A DNA stretch of 64,000 nt from the NCBI GenBank assembly GCA_910586705.1, contig CAJUJK010000022.1:1-64000 (forward strand), read 5' to 3'. A program made the position numbers and the translations under genes. How positions within the stretch are numbered: the first letter of the stretch is position 1; each line of letters begins with the position of its first letter. The notes under the pieces were generated by a model. The model saw only the letters and a program-made list of their open reading frames with translations. It was not told the origin of the DNA and searched no databases. The DNA is from an uncultured Lachnospiraceae bacterium (lineage in GTDB: Bacteria; Bacillota; Clostridia; Lachnospirales; Lachnospiraceae). Shown piece by piece: positions 7,516 through 15,053 of this stretch.

Positions 7516-9099
7516 ATGAAAATATTGAGCAGACATTATAAAAAAATGAAAATTGCATATATTAAGGTTGCGGTGTTTGCAAGCATCGTCGCAGCCTTTT
7601 TCCTGCCGAATTTCCAGACGCTTGAAAGCGATGGGGACAACCTTTTCACGGTGTACCTGAACGGTATGCAGGTGGGCGTGATGGGCAATATCGCGGAGGC
7701 GGACGAGTGTCTGATCGCGGCGAGAAAATCGCTTGCCGCAAGCAGCGATGAGATGGTACTCGCGGAGAGCGAACTGAGCTGGGAAGGGGAAGAAGTGCTC
7801 TGGGGCACTGTGGATGACAAGAGTGTCATAATCGCGAATATGCTGACAGCCCTGCAGGGCAGCGTCAAGGAAACCCTGAACCGCTCTTATACCGTGAAAA
7901 TCAACGAGTACACGGTGAATCTGGCGAGCACGCAGGAGGTGCTTGCGCTTTTGCAGGCGTCCATCAAAAAATATGACAGCGGCAACCACTATTACGCGGA
8001 TCTGGTTATGGACTCCAGCCGGGAACTGAATGTGCTGACGACCCAGATTTATTCTGCGAAGGAACAGGCACAGGAGGAGGAAGAGGCGGAGGAAGTTATG
8101 ACCAGCGCGGGGATTCATGCGGTGCTGGATGATATTTTTGAGGATATCGAGCCGGCTTCGGAAAAGGAATTTTCCGATTACGAGCTGGGGCTTCTGGCGC
8201 TTGATTTCGGCGATACGGTAGAGGTGGTGGAGGCTTACCTGCTGGACTATGAGCTGACGCCGCTTGCGGAGGCGATCGACGAGGTCACCAAAGATCAGGA
8301 GAAGGAGCAGATTTACGAGGTGGTAGCCGGGGACACGCTCTCCCAGATTGCCGAGAAAAATGAGATACCGTTAGATGAGCTGGTTGCCATGAACGATACC
8401 ATTGAGAATGAAAATTCCATGATCCGTGTGGGCGACGAGCTGATTGTGACCGTGCCAGAGCCGGAGCTTTCCGTGGAACGCACGGAGCAGATGTACTATG
8501 AGGAGGATTACGAGGCGGACATCGTCTATGTCGATAACGACGACTGGTATACAACCGATACGAAGACTTTGCAGGAGCCTTCCGCGGGTCACCGCAAGGT
8601 TGTGGCAGACGTGTCCTATCGCAATAACGAGGAGATTTCCCGGGAAATTCTGAAAGAGGAGATCACCTACGCGGCTGTGCCGAAGATTGTGGAGCGCGGT
8701 ACGAAGATTCCGCCCACCTATCTGAAGCCGATTTCGGGAGGCAGGCTTTCTTCCCAGTTTGGCAGACGGAAAGCGCCTACCAGAAGGGCAAGCACGTATC
8801 ACAAGGGCGTGGACTGGGCGACCCCCGTGGGCACGGCAGTTATGGCATCCTGCGCGGGAACGGTTTCCAGAGCCGGATGGGGCAGCGGCTACGGCTACGT
8901 GGTCTACATTGACCATGCGGACGGCAGACAGACCCGCTACGGGCATCTGAGCAAGGTGCTGGTAAAACAGGGGCAGACCGTGAGTCAGGGGCAGAAGATC
9001 GCCCTGAGCGGCAATACGGGTGTAAGTACGGGACCGCACATTCATTTTGAGATCCTCATAAACGGGACGCAGGTGAACCCGTTTGAGTATCTGAACTAA
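7516..9099 (+). CDS. LysM- and M23-domain cell wall endopeptidase
   Basis: A 527-residue exported or membrane-anchored protein. An N-terminal hydrophobic segment (about residues 14-32) precedes a long region of unknown fold, an acidic stretch, a LysM peptidoglycan-binding domain near residues 266-309 (VVAGDTLSQIAEKN), a G5-like region (about 310-395) and a C-terminal M23 metallopeptidase domain (about 405-525). The zinc site is visible as HKGVDWA and HIHFE with GNTG before it. Members cut peptide cross-bridges in peptidoglycan, or serve as non-catalytic activators when the site is degraded; here the ligands look intact. The ribosome site is poor, so the exact start is uncertain. murA follows, so the neighbourhood concerns the envelope. 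Confidence 0.88.
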   Translation: MKILSRHYKKMKIAYIKVAVFASIVAAFFLPNFQTLESDGDNLFTVYLNGMQVGVMGNIAEADECLIAARKSLAASSDEMVLAESELSWEGEEVLWGTVDDKSVIIANMLTALQGSVKETLNRSYTVKINEYTVNLASTQEVLALLQASIKKYDSGNHYYADLVMDSSRELNVLTTQIYSAKEQAQEEEEAEEVMTSAGIHAVLDDIFEDIEPASEKEFSDYELGLLALDFGDTVEVVEAYLLDYELTPLAEAIDEVTKDQEKEQIYEVVAGDTLSQIAEKNEIPLDELVAMNDTIENENSMIRVGDELIVTVPEPELSVERTEQMYYEEDYEADIVYVDNDDWYTTDTKTLQEPSAGHRKVVADVSYRNNEEISREILKEEITYAAVPKIVERGTKIPPTYLKPISGGRLSSQFGRRKAPTRRASTYHKGVDWATPVGTAVMASCAGTVSRAGWGSGYGYVVYIDHADGRQTRYGHLSKVLVKQGQTVSQGQKIALSGNTGVSTGPHIHFEILINGTQVNPFEYLN

Positions 9100-9107
9100 C
9101 AGTGGGG

Positions 9108-9135
9108 TTTACAAACCTCTAAAATCTGGTATACT
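9108..9135 (+). promoter_or_regulatory. Promoter for murA
   Basis: TTTACA (9108-9113) and TATACT (9130-9135) are 16 bases apart, about 50 bases upstream of the murA ATG. Confidence 0.55.
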
Positions 9136-9184
9136 GTATTTTAATGTTTGAGTTTTTTCGATCAAGAAAGGCAAGTAAACATAG

Positions 9185-10477
9185 ATGGAACAATATGCGA
9201 TTAAAGGTGGGAATCCGTTAGTCGGCGATGTGGAGATCAGCGGTGCCAAAAACGCGGCGCTGGCGATCCTTGCCGCCGCCATTATGACGGACGAAACCGT
9301 ATTGATAGAGAATGTGCCGGACGTCAGGGACACCAATGTCATGATGCAGGCTATGGAAAGTATCGGCGTAGTGATTAACCGTATCGACAGGCATACGGTG
9401 AAGATCAACGCCTCACAGGTCCACAATCTGGTGATTGAGGGCGATTATATCAAAAAGATCAGGGCATCCTACTATCTGCTTGGATCCCTGCTTGGCAAAT
9501 ACAGCAAGGCGGAGGTGGTTCTTCCGGGCGGCTGTAATATCGGGCTGCGACCCATTGACCAGCATATCAAAGGATTTCGTGCGCTGGGCGCCACTGTCGG
9601 AATCGGGTACGGCAGAATCAGCGCCGAGGCGACGAAACTGAAGGGGAATCATATCTACATGGATGTGGTGACCGTGGGCGCGACCATGAATGTGATGATG
9701 GCGGCAGTAATGGCGGAGGGAACCACCGTGATTGAGAACGCGGCGAAGGAGCCTCATGTCGTTGATCTGGCGAACTTCTTAAACAGTATGGGCGCGAATA
9801 TCAAGGGCGCAGGTACGGATGTGATCCGTATCAAGGGCGTGTCGAAGCTGCACGGGACAGAGTACGGCATTATTCCCGACCAGATCGAGGCGGGCACCTT
9901 TATGTTTGCAGCGGCGGTGACGAAGGGCGATGTGACGGTGAAAAACGTGATCCCGAAGCATCTGGAGTCCATCAGCGCGAAGCTTCTGGAGATCGGATGT
10001 GAGATCGAGGAGTCCGACGACGCCGTGCGTGTGGTGGCGGCGAAACCTCTGGGACACACCCATGTTAAGACCCTGCCTTATCCCGGATTTCCCACAGATA
10101 TGCAGCCGCAGATTACGGTGGCGCTGGGACTTTCCGCGGGCACGAGCATTGTGACGGAGAGTATTTTTGAGAACCGGTTTAAATATGTGGACGAGCTGAC
10201 CTGCATGGGCGCGAATATTAAGGTGGAGAGCAACACCGCGATCATCGACGGCGTGTCCAAGTATACGGGGGCGCACATTACCGCGCCGGATTTAAGGGCG
10301 GGTGCGGCGCTTGTCATTGCGGCGCTGGCTGCGGACGGGATCAGCACGGTGGACGATATCAAATATATTCAGCGCGGTTACGAGGATTTCCATCTAAAAC
10401 TGCAGCGTCTGGGTGCACAGATTGATCTGGTGACCACGGACAGGGATCTGCAGAAGTTTAAACTGAAGGTCGGCTGA
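9185..10477 (+). CDS. murA: UDP-N-acetylglucosamine 1-carboxyvinyltransferase
   Basis: This cytoplasmic enzyme transfers enolpyruvate from phosphoenolpyruvate to UDP-GlcNAc, the first committed step of peptidoglycan synthesis. The 430 residues match the usual length. Visible motifs are the N-terminal VEISGAKNAAL with the conserved Lys-Asn pair, and the active-site loop LPGGCNIGLRPIDQHIKG with the catalytic cysteine at residue 117, the residue attacked by fosfomycin. PTDMQPQ in the C-terminal half is also typical. Firmicutes often carry two paralogues (MurA and MurZ); which one this is cannot be decided here. It has its own promoter and terminator. Confidence 0.97.
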   Translation: MEQYAIKGGNPLVGDVEISGAKNAALAILAAAIMTDETVLIENVPDVRDTNVMMQAMESIGVVINRIDRHTVKINASQVHNLVIEGDYIKKIRASYYLLGSLLGKYSKAEVVLPGGCNIGLRPIDQHIKGFRALGATVGIGYGRISAEATKLKGNHIYMDVVTVGATMNVMMAAVMAEGTTVIENAAKEPHVVDLANFLNSMGANIKGAGTDVIRIKGVSKLHGTEYGIIPDQIEAGTFMFAAAVTKGDVTVKNVIPKHLESISAKLLEIGCEIEESDDAVRVVAAKPLGHTHVKTLPYPGFPTDMQPQITVALGLSAGTSIVTESIFENRFKYVDELTCMGANIKVESNTAIIDGVSKYTGAHITAPDLRAGAALVIAALAADGISTVDDIKYIQRGYEDFHLKLQRLGAQIDLVTTDRDLQKFKLKVG

Positions 10478-10488
10478 CCGAAGGGACA

Positions 10489-10516
10489 GCCGCAGTCCGG
10501 GCTGCGGCGATATTTT
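10489..10516 (+). terminator. Terminator of murA
   Basis: GCCGCAG and CTGCGGC form a seven-pair stem around a six-base loop, followed by GATATTTTTC. Confidence 0.7.
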
Positions 10517-10547
10517 TCGGCAGATTTGGAAAGCGTGCAATCGGGGC

Positions 10548-10576
10548 TTGACACAGGCTCCGTGTTGGTGTATCTT
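10548..10576 (+). promoter_or_regulatory. Sigma-A promoter of the riboswitch-metK transcript
   Basis: A perfect TTGACA (10548-10553) and TATCTT (10571-10576) are separated by 17 bases. Transcription would start about 30 bases before the first riboswitch stem. Confidence 0.75.
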
Positions 10577-10610
10577 GATTTTAGATAAAATTTTATATTG
10601 TGATGTCTTT

Positions 10611-10723
10611 CTCTTATTCAGAGTGGTGGAGATACATAGGATCGATGAAGCCACGGCAACCCCTGACAAGGAAGGTGCCAGCCTGAGCGAAGCTGTTATG
10701 ACAGCATGATCGAACAATAAGAG
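10611..10723 (+). promoter_or_regulatory. SAM-I (S-box) riboswitch aptamer
   Basis: The closing stem P1 is CTCTTATT (10611-10618) paired with AATAAGAG (10716-10723). Between them are the S-box hallmarks AGAGTGGTGGAG, GATGAAGCCACGGCAACC and GGTGCCAGCCTGAGCGA, which form the kink-turn, the pseudoknot loop and the SAM pocket. The aptamer is followed at 22 bases by a terminator hairpin and then by metK, the gene whose product makes SAM. SAM binding should stabilise P1 and favour termination, so the gene is expected to be off when SAM is plentiful. Confidence 0.93.
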
Positions 10724-10744
10724 GATTTGATGTACGTATGTCGG

Positions 10745-10780
10745 GTCCCCTTGTTTCGAGAGAAATAAGGGGACTTTTTT
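10745..10780 (+). terminator. Regulatory terminator of the SAM riboswitch
   Basis: GTCCCCTT (10745-10752) pairs with AAGGGGAC (10767-10774) and is followed by six T. It is the expression platform of the S-box element. Confidence 0.85.
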
Positions 10781-10908
10781 CGCGAATAAGCAGAGGCGGA
10801 AGTCTGTTGAAGCGGGCGTCATGCTTGCATGAGCGCATGTTTTGGCAGACTTACGGCGAGCAACGCGAACGAGAGATGCGCAGCATCTCGAGTCTCTGTC
10901 TATTTGCG
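10781..10908 (+). ncRNA. Structured leader segment between riboswitch terminator and metK
   Basis: This 128-base segment can fold on itself. The outer arms CGCGAATAAGCAGAG (10781-10795) and CTCTGTCTATTTGCG (10894-10908) pair with a two-base internal mismatch and one G-U. Inside, AAGTCTG (10800-10806) pairs with CAGACTT (10846-10852), CATGC with GCATG around 10820-10831, and GAGATGC (10873-10879) with GCATCTC (10883-10889). It lies after the terminator, so it is present only in read-through mRNA. Its role is unknown. Confidence 0.5.
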
Positions 10909-10939
10909 TATATTACAACACACAAAAAGGAGAGGAAAA

Positions 10940-12121
10940 ATGGAGAAAAGATTATTTACATCCGAATCAGTAACTGAGGGACATCCCGACAAAGTCTGCG
11001 ATGCGATTTCCGATGCGATTCTGGACGCCTGCATGGAAAAGGATCCCATGAGCCGCGTAGCATGTGAGACGGCGGTCTGTACCGGGTTTGTGCTGGTGAC
11101 CGGCGAGATTACCACCAACGCGTATGTGGATATGCAGAAAGTTGTGCGCGATACCGTCAAGGAGATCGGCTACACCAAGTCCGAGTACGGATTTGACGCG
11201 AATACATGCGCGGTGTTTGTGGCGATCGACGAGCAGTCGGCGGATATCGCCATGGGCGTTGACAAGGCGCTTGAGGCAAAGAAGGGTGAGCAGACGGATG
11301 ATCTGGACACGGGCGCGGGCGATCAGGGTATGATGTTCGGCTATGCGACCAACGAGACCGAGGAGTACATGCCCTATCCGATTGATCTGGCACACAAGCT
11401 GGCGCTGCAGCTCACCAAAGTCCGCAAGGACGGCACCCTCAAATATCTGAGACCCGACGGCAAGAGTCAGGTTTCCGTGGAGTATGACGAGGCGGGCAAG
11501 CCGGTCCGTCTGGAGGCAGTCGTGTTATCTACCCAGCATGACGATGATGTGACGCAGGAGCAGATTCACGAGGATATCAAAAAGTACGTGTTTGATCCGG
11601 TTCTGCCGAAGGAGATGGTGGACGACCAGACCAAATTCTTTATCAATCCTACGGGACGTTTCGTAATCGGCGGCCCTCACGGCGACGCGGGACTGACTGG
11701 CAGAAAGATCATCGTTGACACCTACGGCGGCTATGCGCGTCACGGCGGCGGCGCATTCTCCGGCAAGGACTGCACGAAGGTAGACCGTTCCGCGGCTTAC
11801 GCGGCGCGTTATGTGGCGAAGAATATCGTGGCGGCAGGCATTGCGGACAAGTGCGAGATCCAGCTCTCCTACGCGATCGGTGTAGCACAGCCTACCTCCG
11901 TTATGGTGGACACTTTCGGCACAGGCAAAATCGCGGATGACAAGCTGGTGGATATCGTGCGCGAGAACTTTGATTTGAGACCTGCGGGCATCATCAAGAT
12001 GCTTGACCTGCGTCGTCCGATCTACAAGCAGACTGCGGCTTACGGACATTTTGGACGTAACGATCTGGAGCTGCCTTGGGAGAAACTTGACAAGGTGGAT
12101 GCACTGAAGAAATATCTGTAA
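10940..12121 (+). CDS. metK: S-adenosylmethionine synthetase (methionine adenosyltransferase)
   Basis: This enzyme makes SAM from ATP and methionine in the cytoplasm. The 393-residue protein has the usual length. It begins MEKRLFTSESVTEGHPDKVC with the N-terminal HPDK motif, followed by the GAGDQG signature near residue 115 and GGGAFSGKD, the phosphate-binding loop, near residue 270. The frame is open further upstream, but ATG 10940 is preceded by AAAGGAGAGGAAAA and gives the family's N-terminus. Control by the upstream SAM-I riboswitch is expected to close a feedback loop. A terminator follows the gene. Confidence 0.97.
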   Translation: MEKRLFTSESVTEGHPDKVCDAISDAILDACMEKDPMSRVACETAVCTGFVLVTGEITTNAYVDMQKVVRDTVKEIGYTKSEYGFDANTCAVFVAIDEQSADIAMGVDKALEAKKGEQTDDLDTGAGDQGMMFGYATNETEEYMPYPIDLAHKLALQLTKVRKDGTLKYLRPDGKSQVSVEYDEAGKPVRLEAVVLSTQHDDDVTQEQIHEDIKKYVFDPVLPKEMVDDQTKFFINPTGRFVIGGPHGDAGLTGRKIIVDTYGGYARHGGGAFSGKDCTKVDRSAAYAARYVAKNIVAAGIADKCEIQLSYAIGVAQPTSVMVDTFGTGKIADDKLVDIVRENFDLRPAGIIKMLDLRRPIYKQTAAYGHFGRNDLELPWEKLDKVDALKKYL

Positions 12122-12154
12122 AATATGTGATACGTATGTCATAAAAATACGGAG

Positions 12155-12186
12155 AGCCCCCGCGCCGGAATGGTGCGGGGCTTTTT
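12155..12186 (+). terminator. Terminator of metK
   Basis: AGCCCC-CGC pairs with GCG-GGGCT around a short loop, followed by TTTTT. Confidence 0.75.
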
Positions 12187-12255
12187 GGGATATGAGTCGG
12201 GAGAGGAATTTTGATAACGTGTGGCTTATTCTGCAGTGCTTTTAAGGACAAAAGA

Positions 12256-12284
12256 TTGACCAAATTATGGAATACATGTAAAAT
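12256..12284 (+). promoter_or_regulatory. Promoter of the acidic-repeat/FecR/CHASE2 cyclase operon
   Basis: TTGACC (12256-12261) and TAAAAT (12279-12284) are 17 bases apart, about 95 bases before the first gene of the operon. Confidence 0.55.
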
Positions 12285-12379
12285 ATTATGGTAGAAAAGG
12301 CGATATATATCTTAGAAGTATGTGCATGTGAGAAAAAGAGTTGTTTAAGATTTATGTGTGAGAACTGGGGGCGGTGACT

Positions 12380-13720
12380 ATGTACAGGAACTGGAAGAGT
12401 GCGGCGGCATTGGGACTGGCGGTGTTGCTCGGGTGCATGATGCCGATGGGTACGATGTTGGCGGCGGAGACCGGGACGGGTCCTGCTGCGGACAACGGTG
12501 CGGCATATGATGATGAAAGCGCTTCGGACAGCGGAAGTGTTTCCGGTGAGGAGAAGGAGACCGTTTCGGACGGGGAAAATGTACCGGGGAACGAGACTGT
12601 TTTGGATGAAGAAAACGCGCCGGAAGACGAGACCGTTTTGGATGAAGAAAACGCGCCGGAAGACGAGACTGTTTCGGGCGGGGAAAATGCGTCGGAAGAC
12701 GAGGCTGTTTCGGGCGGGGAAAACGCGCCGGAAGAGGAGGCTGTTTCGGACGAGGGAAATGCGTCGGAAGAAGAGGCTGTTTCGGACGAGGGAAATGCGT
12801 CGGAAGATGAGACCGTTTCGGACGAAGAAAACGCGCCGGAAGATGAGAGCGCCGGCGGAATGCAGGACGCCGGTATTATGAGCGCACCGGCAGCAGGAAC
12901 TGACACGGAGACGAACGGTGCGGGGAGTGCGAGTGCGCCCGAGATTATCATCAAGAGAGGCGGGACGAATACAACCTGCCCCCTTGGCGGCAAGATTGAC
13001 TTTGTATATGTCAACTACTTGGGAACCTTGTGTGAGCTGTCCGTTGGGCAGAGTGACGAGAGTGTTTCGCTTTTCTATGCGTTGGATAAAGTGACGGACA
13101 TGGAAGCCGAGGCGAAGAAAGAAGAAGGGATGAAGTCTCTGGAATGGGGAAGTGTGACTCCGCCTGTGTATATTGAGCCTAATAGTGGTGACGGCTGCTA
13201 TGTCGTATATGTAAAAGCGGAAGCGGGAGGGCAGACATATTTCGCCCGCTCCAACGGCATCGTGGTGGATACCCAGAAGCCTGTCATAAAAGGCGTCGAG
13301 GAAGGAGAAGGAAAGACCTACCCGGAAGGAACCCTGTTTCAGGTGGAGGACGCCAATCTCGACAAGGTTCTGGTGAATGAGCAGGTGGCAACGCCCGAAA
13401 ACGGGAATTATAAAGTGGTGGCGGACGGCACGTCCTGCGTGATCAGGGCGATAGATAAAGCACGCCATGAAACGGTCTACAGCATCAATGTATCGGGAAC
13501 CGGGACGCCGGAACCGTCAGAGCCGGAGAAACCAGAGCCGGGACCGTCAGAGCCGGATGACAGCAATGTCATTTCCAAGAGCGGCGAGTATACGCTGAAA
13601 GCGGGTGTGAAATATCATCTGGCGGAAGGGAAATGGAAAGTGGACGGCGATAAGTCGGTTTACCGGGGCGGCAGCGATTTTTATGTCAAAGCGGACGGCA
13701 GTTACAAATTTACAAAATAG
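12380..13720 (+). CDS. Secreted protein with acidic tandem repeats and an Ig-like region
   Basis: A 446-residue protein. Residues 1-30 form a signal peptide ending near MLAAE. An acidic region follows, with eight 12-residue repeats of the type ETVSDEENAPED (about residues 60-155). Next comes a beta-rich region (about 190-375) with CYVVYVKAEAGGQTYFARSN and VVDTQKPVIKGVEEG, which resembles bacterial Ig-like or fibronectin-like modules of clostridial surface proteins. A Pro/Glu linker (about 375-395) leads to a short C-terminal module. No LPXTG-type sorting signal or membrane anchor is seen. GGGGGCGGTGACT supports ATG 12380. It heads the operon with the FecR-domain and adenylate cyclase genes, so it may be their extracellular partner; that is inference. 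Confidence 0.75.
   Translation: MYRNWKSAAALGLAVLLGCMMPMGTMLAAETGTGPAADNGAAYDDESASDSGSVSGEEKETVSDGENVPGNETVLDEENAPEDETVLDEENAPEDETVSGGENASEDEAVSGGENAPEEEAVSDEGNASEEEAVSDEGNASEDETVSDEENAPEDESAGGMQDAGIMSAPAAGTDTETNGAGSASAPEIIIKRGGTNTTCPLGGKIDFVYVNYLGTLCELSVGQSDESVSLFYALDKVTDMEAEAKKEEGMKSLEWGSVTPPVYIEPNSGDGCYVVYVKAEAGGQTYFARSNGIVVDTQKPVIKGVEEGEGKTYPEGTLFQVEDANLDKVLVNEQVATPENGNYKVVADGTSCVIRAIDKARHETVYSINVSGTGTPEPSEPEKPEPGPSEPDDSNVISKSGEYTLKAGVKYHLAEGKWKVDGDKSVYRGGSDFYVKADGSYKFTK
12557..12844 (+). repeat. Eight in-frame 36-base tandem repeats
   Basis: Eight consecutive 36-base units encode 12-residue repeats based on E-(T/A)-V-(S/L)-(D/G)-(E/G)-(E/G)-N-(A/V)-(P/S)-(E/G)-(E/D/N). Units two and three are nearly identical at the DNA level. 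The array keeps the reading frame and could expand or shrink by slippage or recombination. Confidence 0.9.
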
Positions 13721-13759
13721 TTCCGGGTAAAAGCAGGTGTGAAAAGAGGGGCGTGTCAG

Positions 13760-15040
13760 ATGAAACAGAAACTGATGTCAAATAAGAAAATTATAATTTG
13801 TGCCTGCGCCGCGGTGGCAGTGATCGCTGTGGCGGCAATCGCATTGTTGGCAAATAAGGAAGAGGCGTTTCGGTCCATCATGGTCTATGATGTGGACGGA
13901 AGCGCAGTCATTGAGCGCGAGACGGTGGGATCCATGAACGCGGCGGAAAATCTGTATCTGGAATCCGGCGACCGTGTCAGCGTAGCAGATGAATCCAGTA
14001 TGCGCATGAAACTGGATGACGACAAGTATGTGATGGCGGAGGCGGATACGATCTTTTCCGTGGAGGCGGAAGGGACGGAGGCGGATTCCAAAACGAGAAT
14101 ATGTCTGGAACAGGGCGCGATTACCAATGAGATCCAGCATCCGCTCAGCGAAGGTTCCCAGTATGAGACTTCCACACCCAATTCCGTGATGGCGGTCCGC
14201 GGGACGGTCTACCGCGTGGAACTGTATGTGGACGAAAACGGCAGTCAGAATACAAAGTTGAGCTGTTTTCAAGGGAAGGTCGGGACGAAACCCATTCTCC
14301 CGGACGGCACTTTCGGGGAAGAAATACTGGTTCCGGCAGGCGGCGAACTGGTCGTGTATCAGGACGGAACCGTTGGCGGGGTCAGTGACATCGCCTATGA
14401 TGAGCTACCCATGCAGGCGGTTGTAAATCTGCTTGACATGATGGAGAACGGGCAGGAAATGACGGGCATCTCGGCGGAGGAGCTGACGCAGCTTACACGG
14501 GAGACGGAGGATGTCAGCGAAGCGGCGGAAAGCGGGCAGGTGCAGCCCGAAACTGTGGCAGCGGATGCAGAGAGCGATACGGATGAAGAGCCGGATACGC
14601 AGATACATACTGAGACGGATACCGCCGGAAATGATTTGGCGGAAGCGGACAGGGAAGCGCAGAGTATCCCGGTGATGGCGCCTTCAGCGAAACAGCCCGC
14701 GCCTGGCAAGCCCCAGCCGCAGCCCCCGGTGATGAAACCGACACCGCCGGCGGATCCGTCAGACAGCGGCAACGTGGATCAGGGCAGTACGGGGGAAGAA
14801 GGCTCACAAGATGTAAATGTCGGGGACGATTCAGACGAAGATAAGAAGGATAAGCATAAGCCGTCCAAGCCAAAAACATACACCGTGACGTTCCAATATC
14901 AGGGAGAGGTTTTTGCGACGCAGACTGTGAAGCGTGGAGAAACGGCGGCAGCGCCCGTGCTTGTTCCGGCGCCGAGCGGTGCCTGGGATTTTGATTTCGG
15001 AACCAAGATAGATGCAAACACGACAATCGTGTGGAAATAA
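13760..15040 (+). CDS. FecR-domain membrane-anchored protein with a C-terminal InlB-type repeat
   Basis: A 426-residue protein with one N-terminal membrane segment (about residues 12-33). The external part holds a FecR-like domain (about 75-200): YLESGDRVSVADESSMRMKL, then SVMAVRGTVYRVE and SCFQGKV, the characteristic core of that fold. A long Pro/Asp/Glu-rich linker (about 250-370) ends in a module of about 55 residues (YTVTFQYQGEVFATQTVKRG) resembling the InlB B-repeat/Listeria-Bacteroides repeat. ATG 13760 is chosen because AGAGGGG lies eight bases upstream. It sits 39 bases after the acidic-repeat gene and 13 bases before the cyclase. FecR domains sense or transmit extracytoplasmic signals in other systems. 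Confidence 0.83.
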   Translation: MKQKLMSNKKIIICACAAVAVIAVAAIALLANKEEAFRSIMVYDVDGSAVIERETVGSMNAAENLYLESGDRVSVADESSMRMKLDDDKYVMAEADTIFSVEAEGTEADSKTRICLEQGAITNEIQHPLSEGSQYETSTPNSVMAVRGTVYRVELYVDENGSQNTKLSCFQGKVGTKPILPDGTFGEEILVPAGGELVVYQDGTVGGVSDIAYDELPMQAVVNLLDMMENGQEMTGISAEELTQLTRETEDVSEAAESGQVQPETVAADAESDTDEEPDTQIHTETDTAGNDLAEADREAQSIPVMAPSAKQPAPGKPQPQPPVMKPTPPADPSDSGNVDQGSTGEEGSQDVNVGDDSDEDKKDKHKPSKPKTYTVTFQYQGEVFATQTVKRGETAAAPVLVPAPSGAWDFDFGTKIDANTTIVWK

Positions 15041-15053
15041 CAGGATTTATGTT

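Noticed and set aside
10829..10939. Upstream extension of metK to the first in-frame ATG
   Set aside because: It lies in the structured leader, lacks a ribosome site, and the family N-terminus starts at 10940 after AAAGGAGAGG.
12557..12844. Regular 36-base repeats as a possible CRISPR array
   Set aside because: Units are contiguous without unique spacers, keep the reading frame and encode an acidic peptide repeat.
12242..13468. Long minus-strand open frame with repeated Arg-Val-Phe motifs opposite the acidic-repeat gene
   Set aside because: It mirrors the 36-base repeats of the + strand gene, lacks a ribosome site and signal features, and the + strand frame has a signal peptide and operon context.
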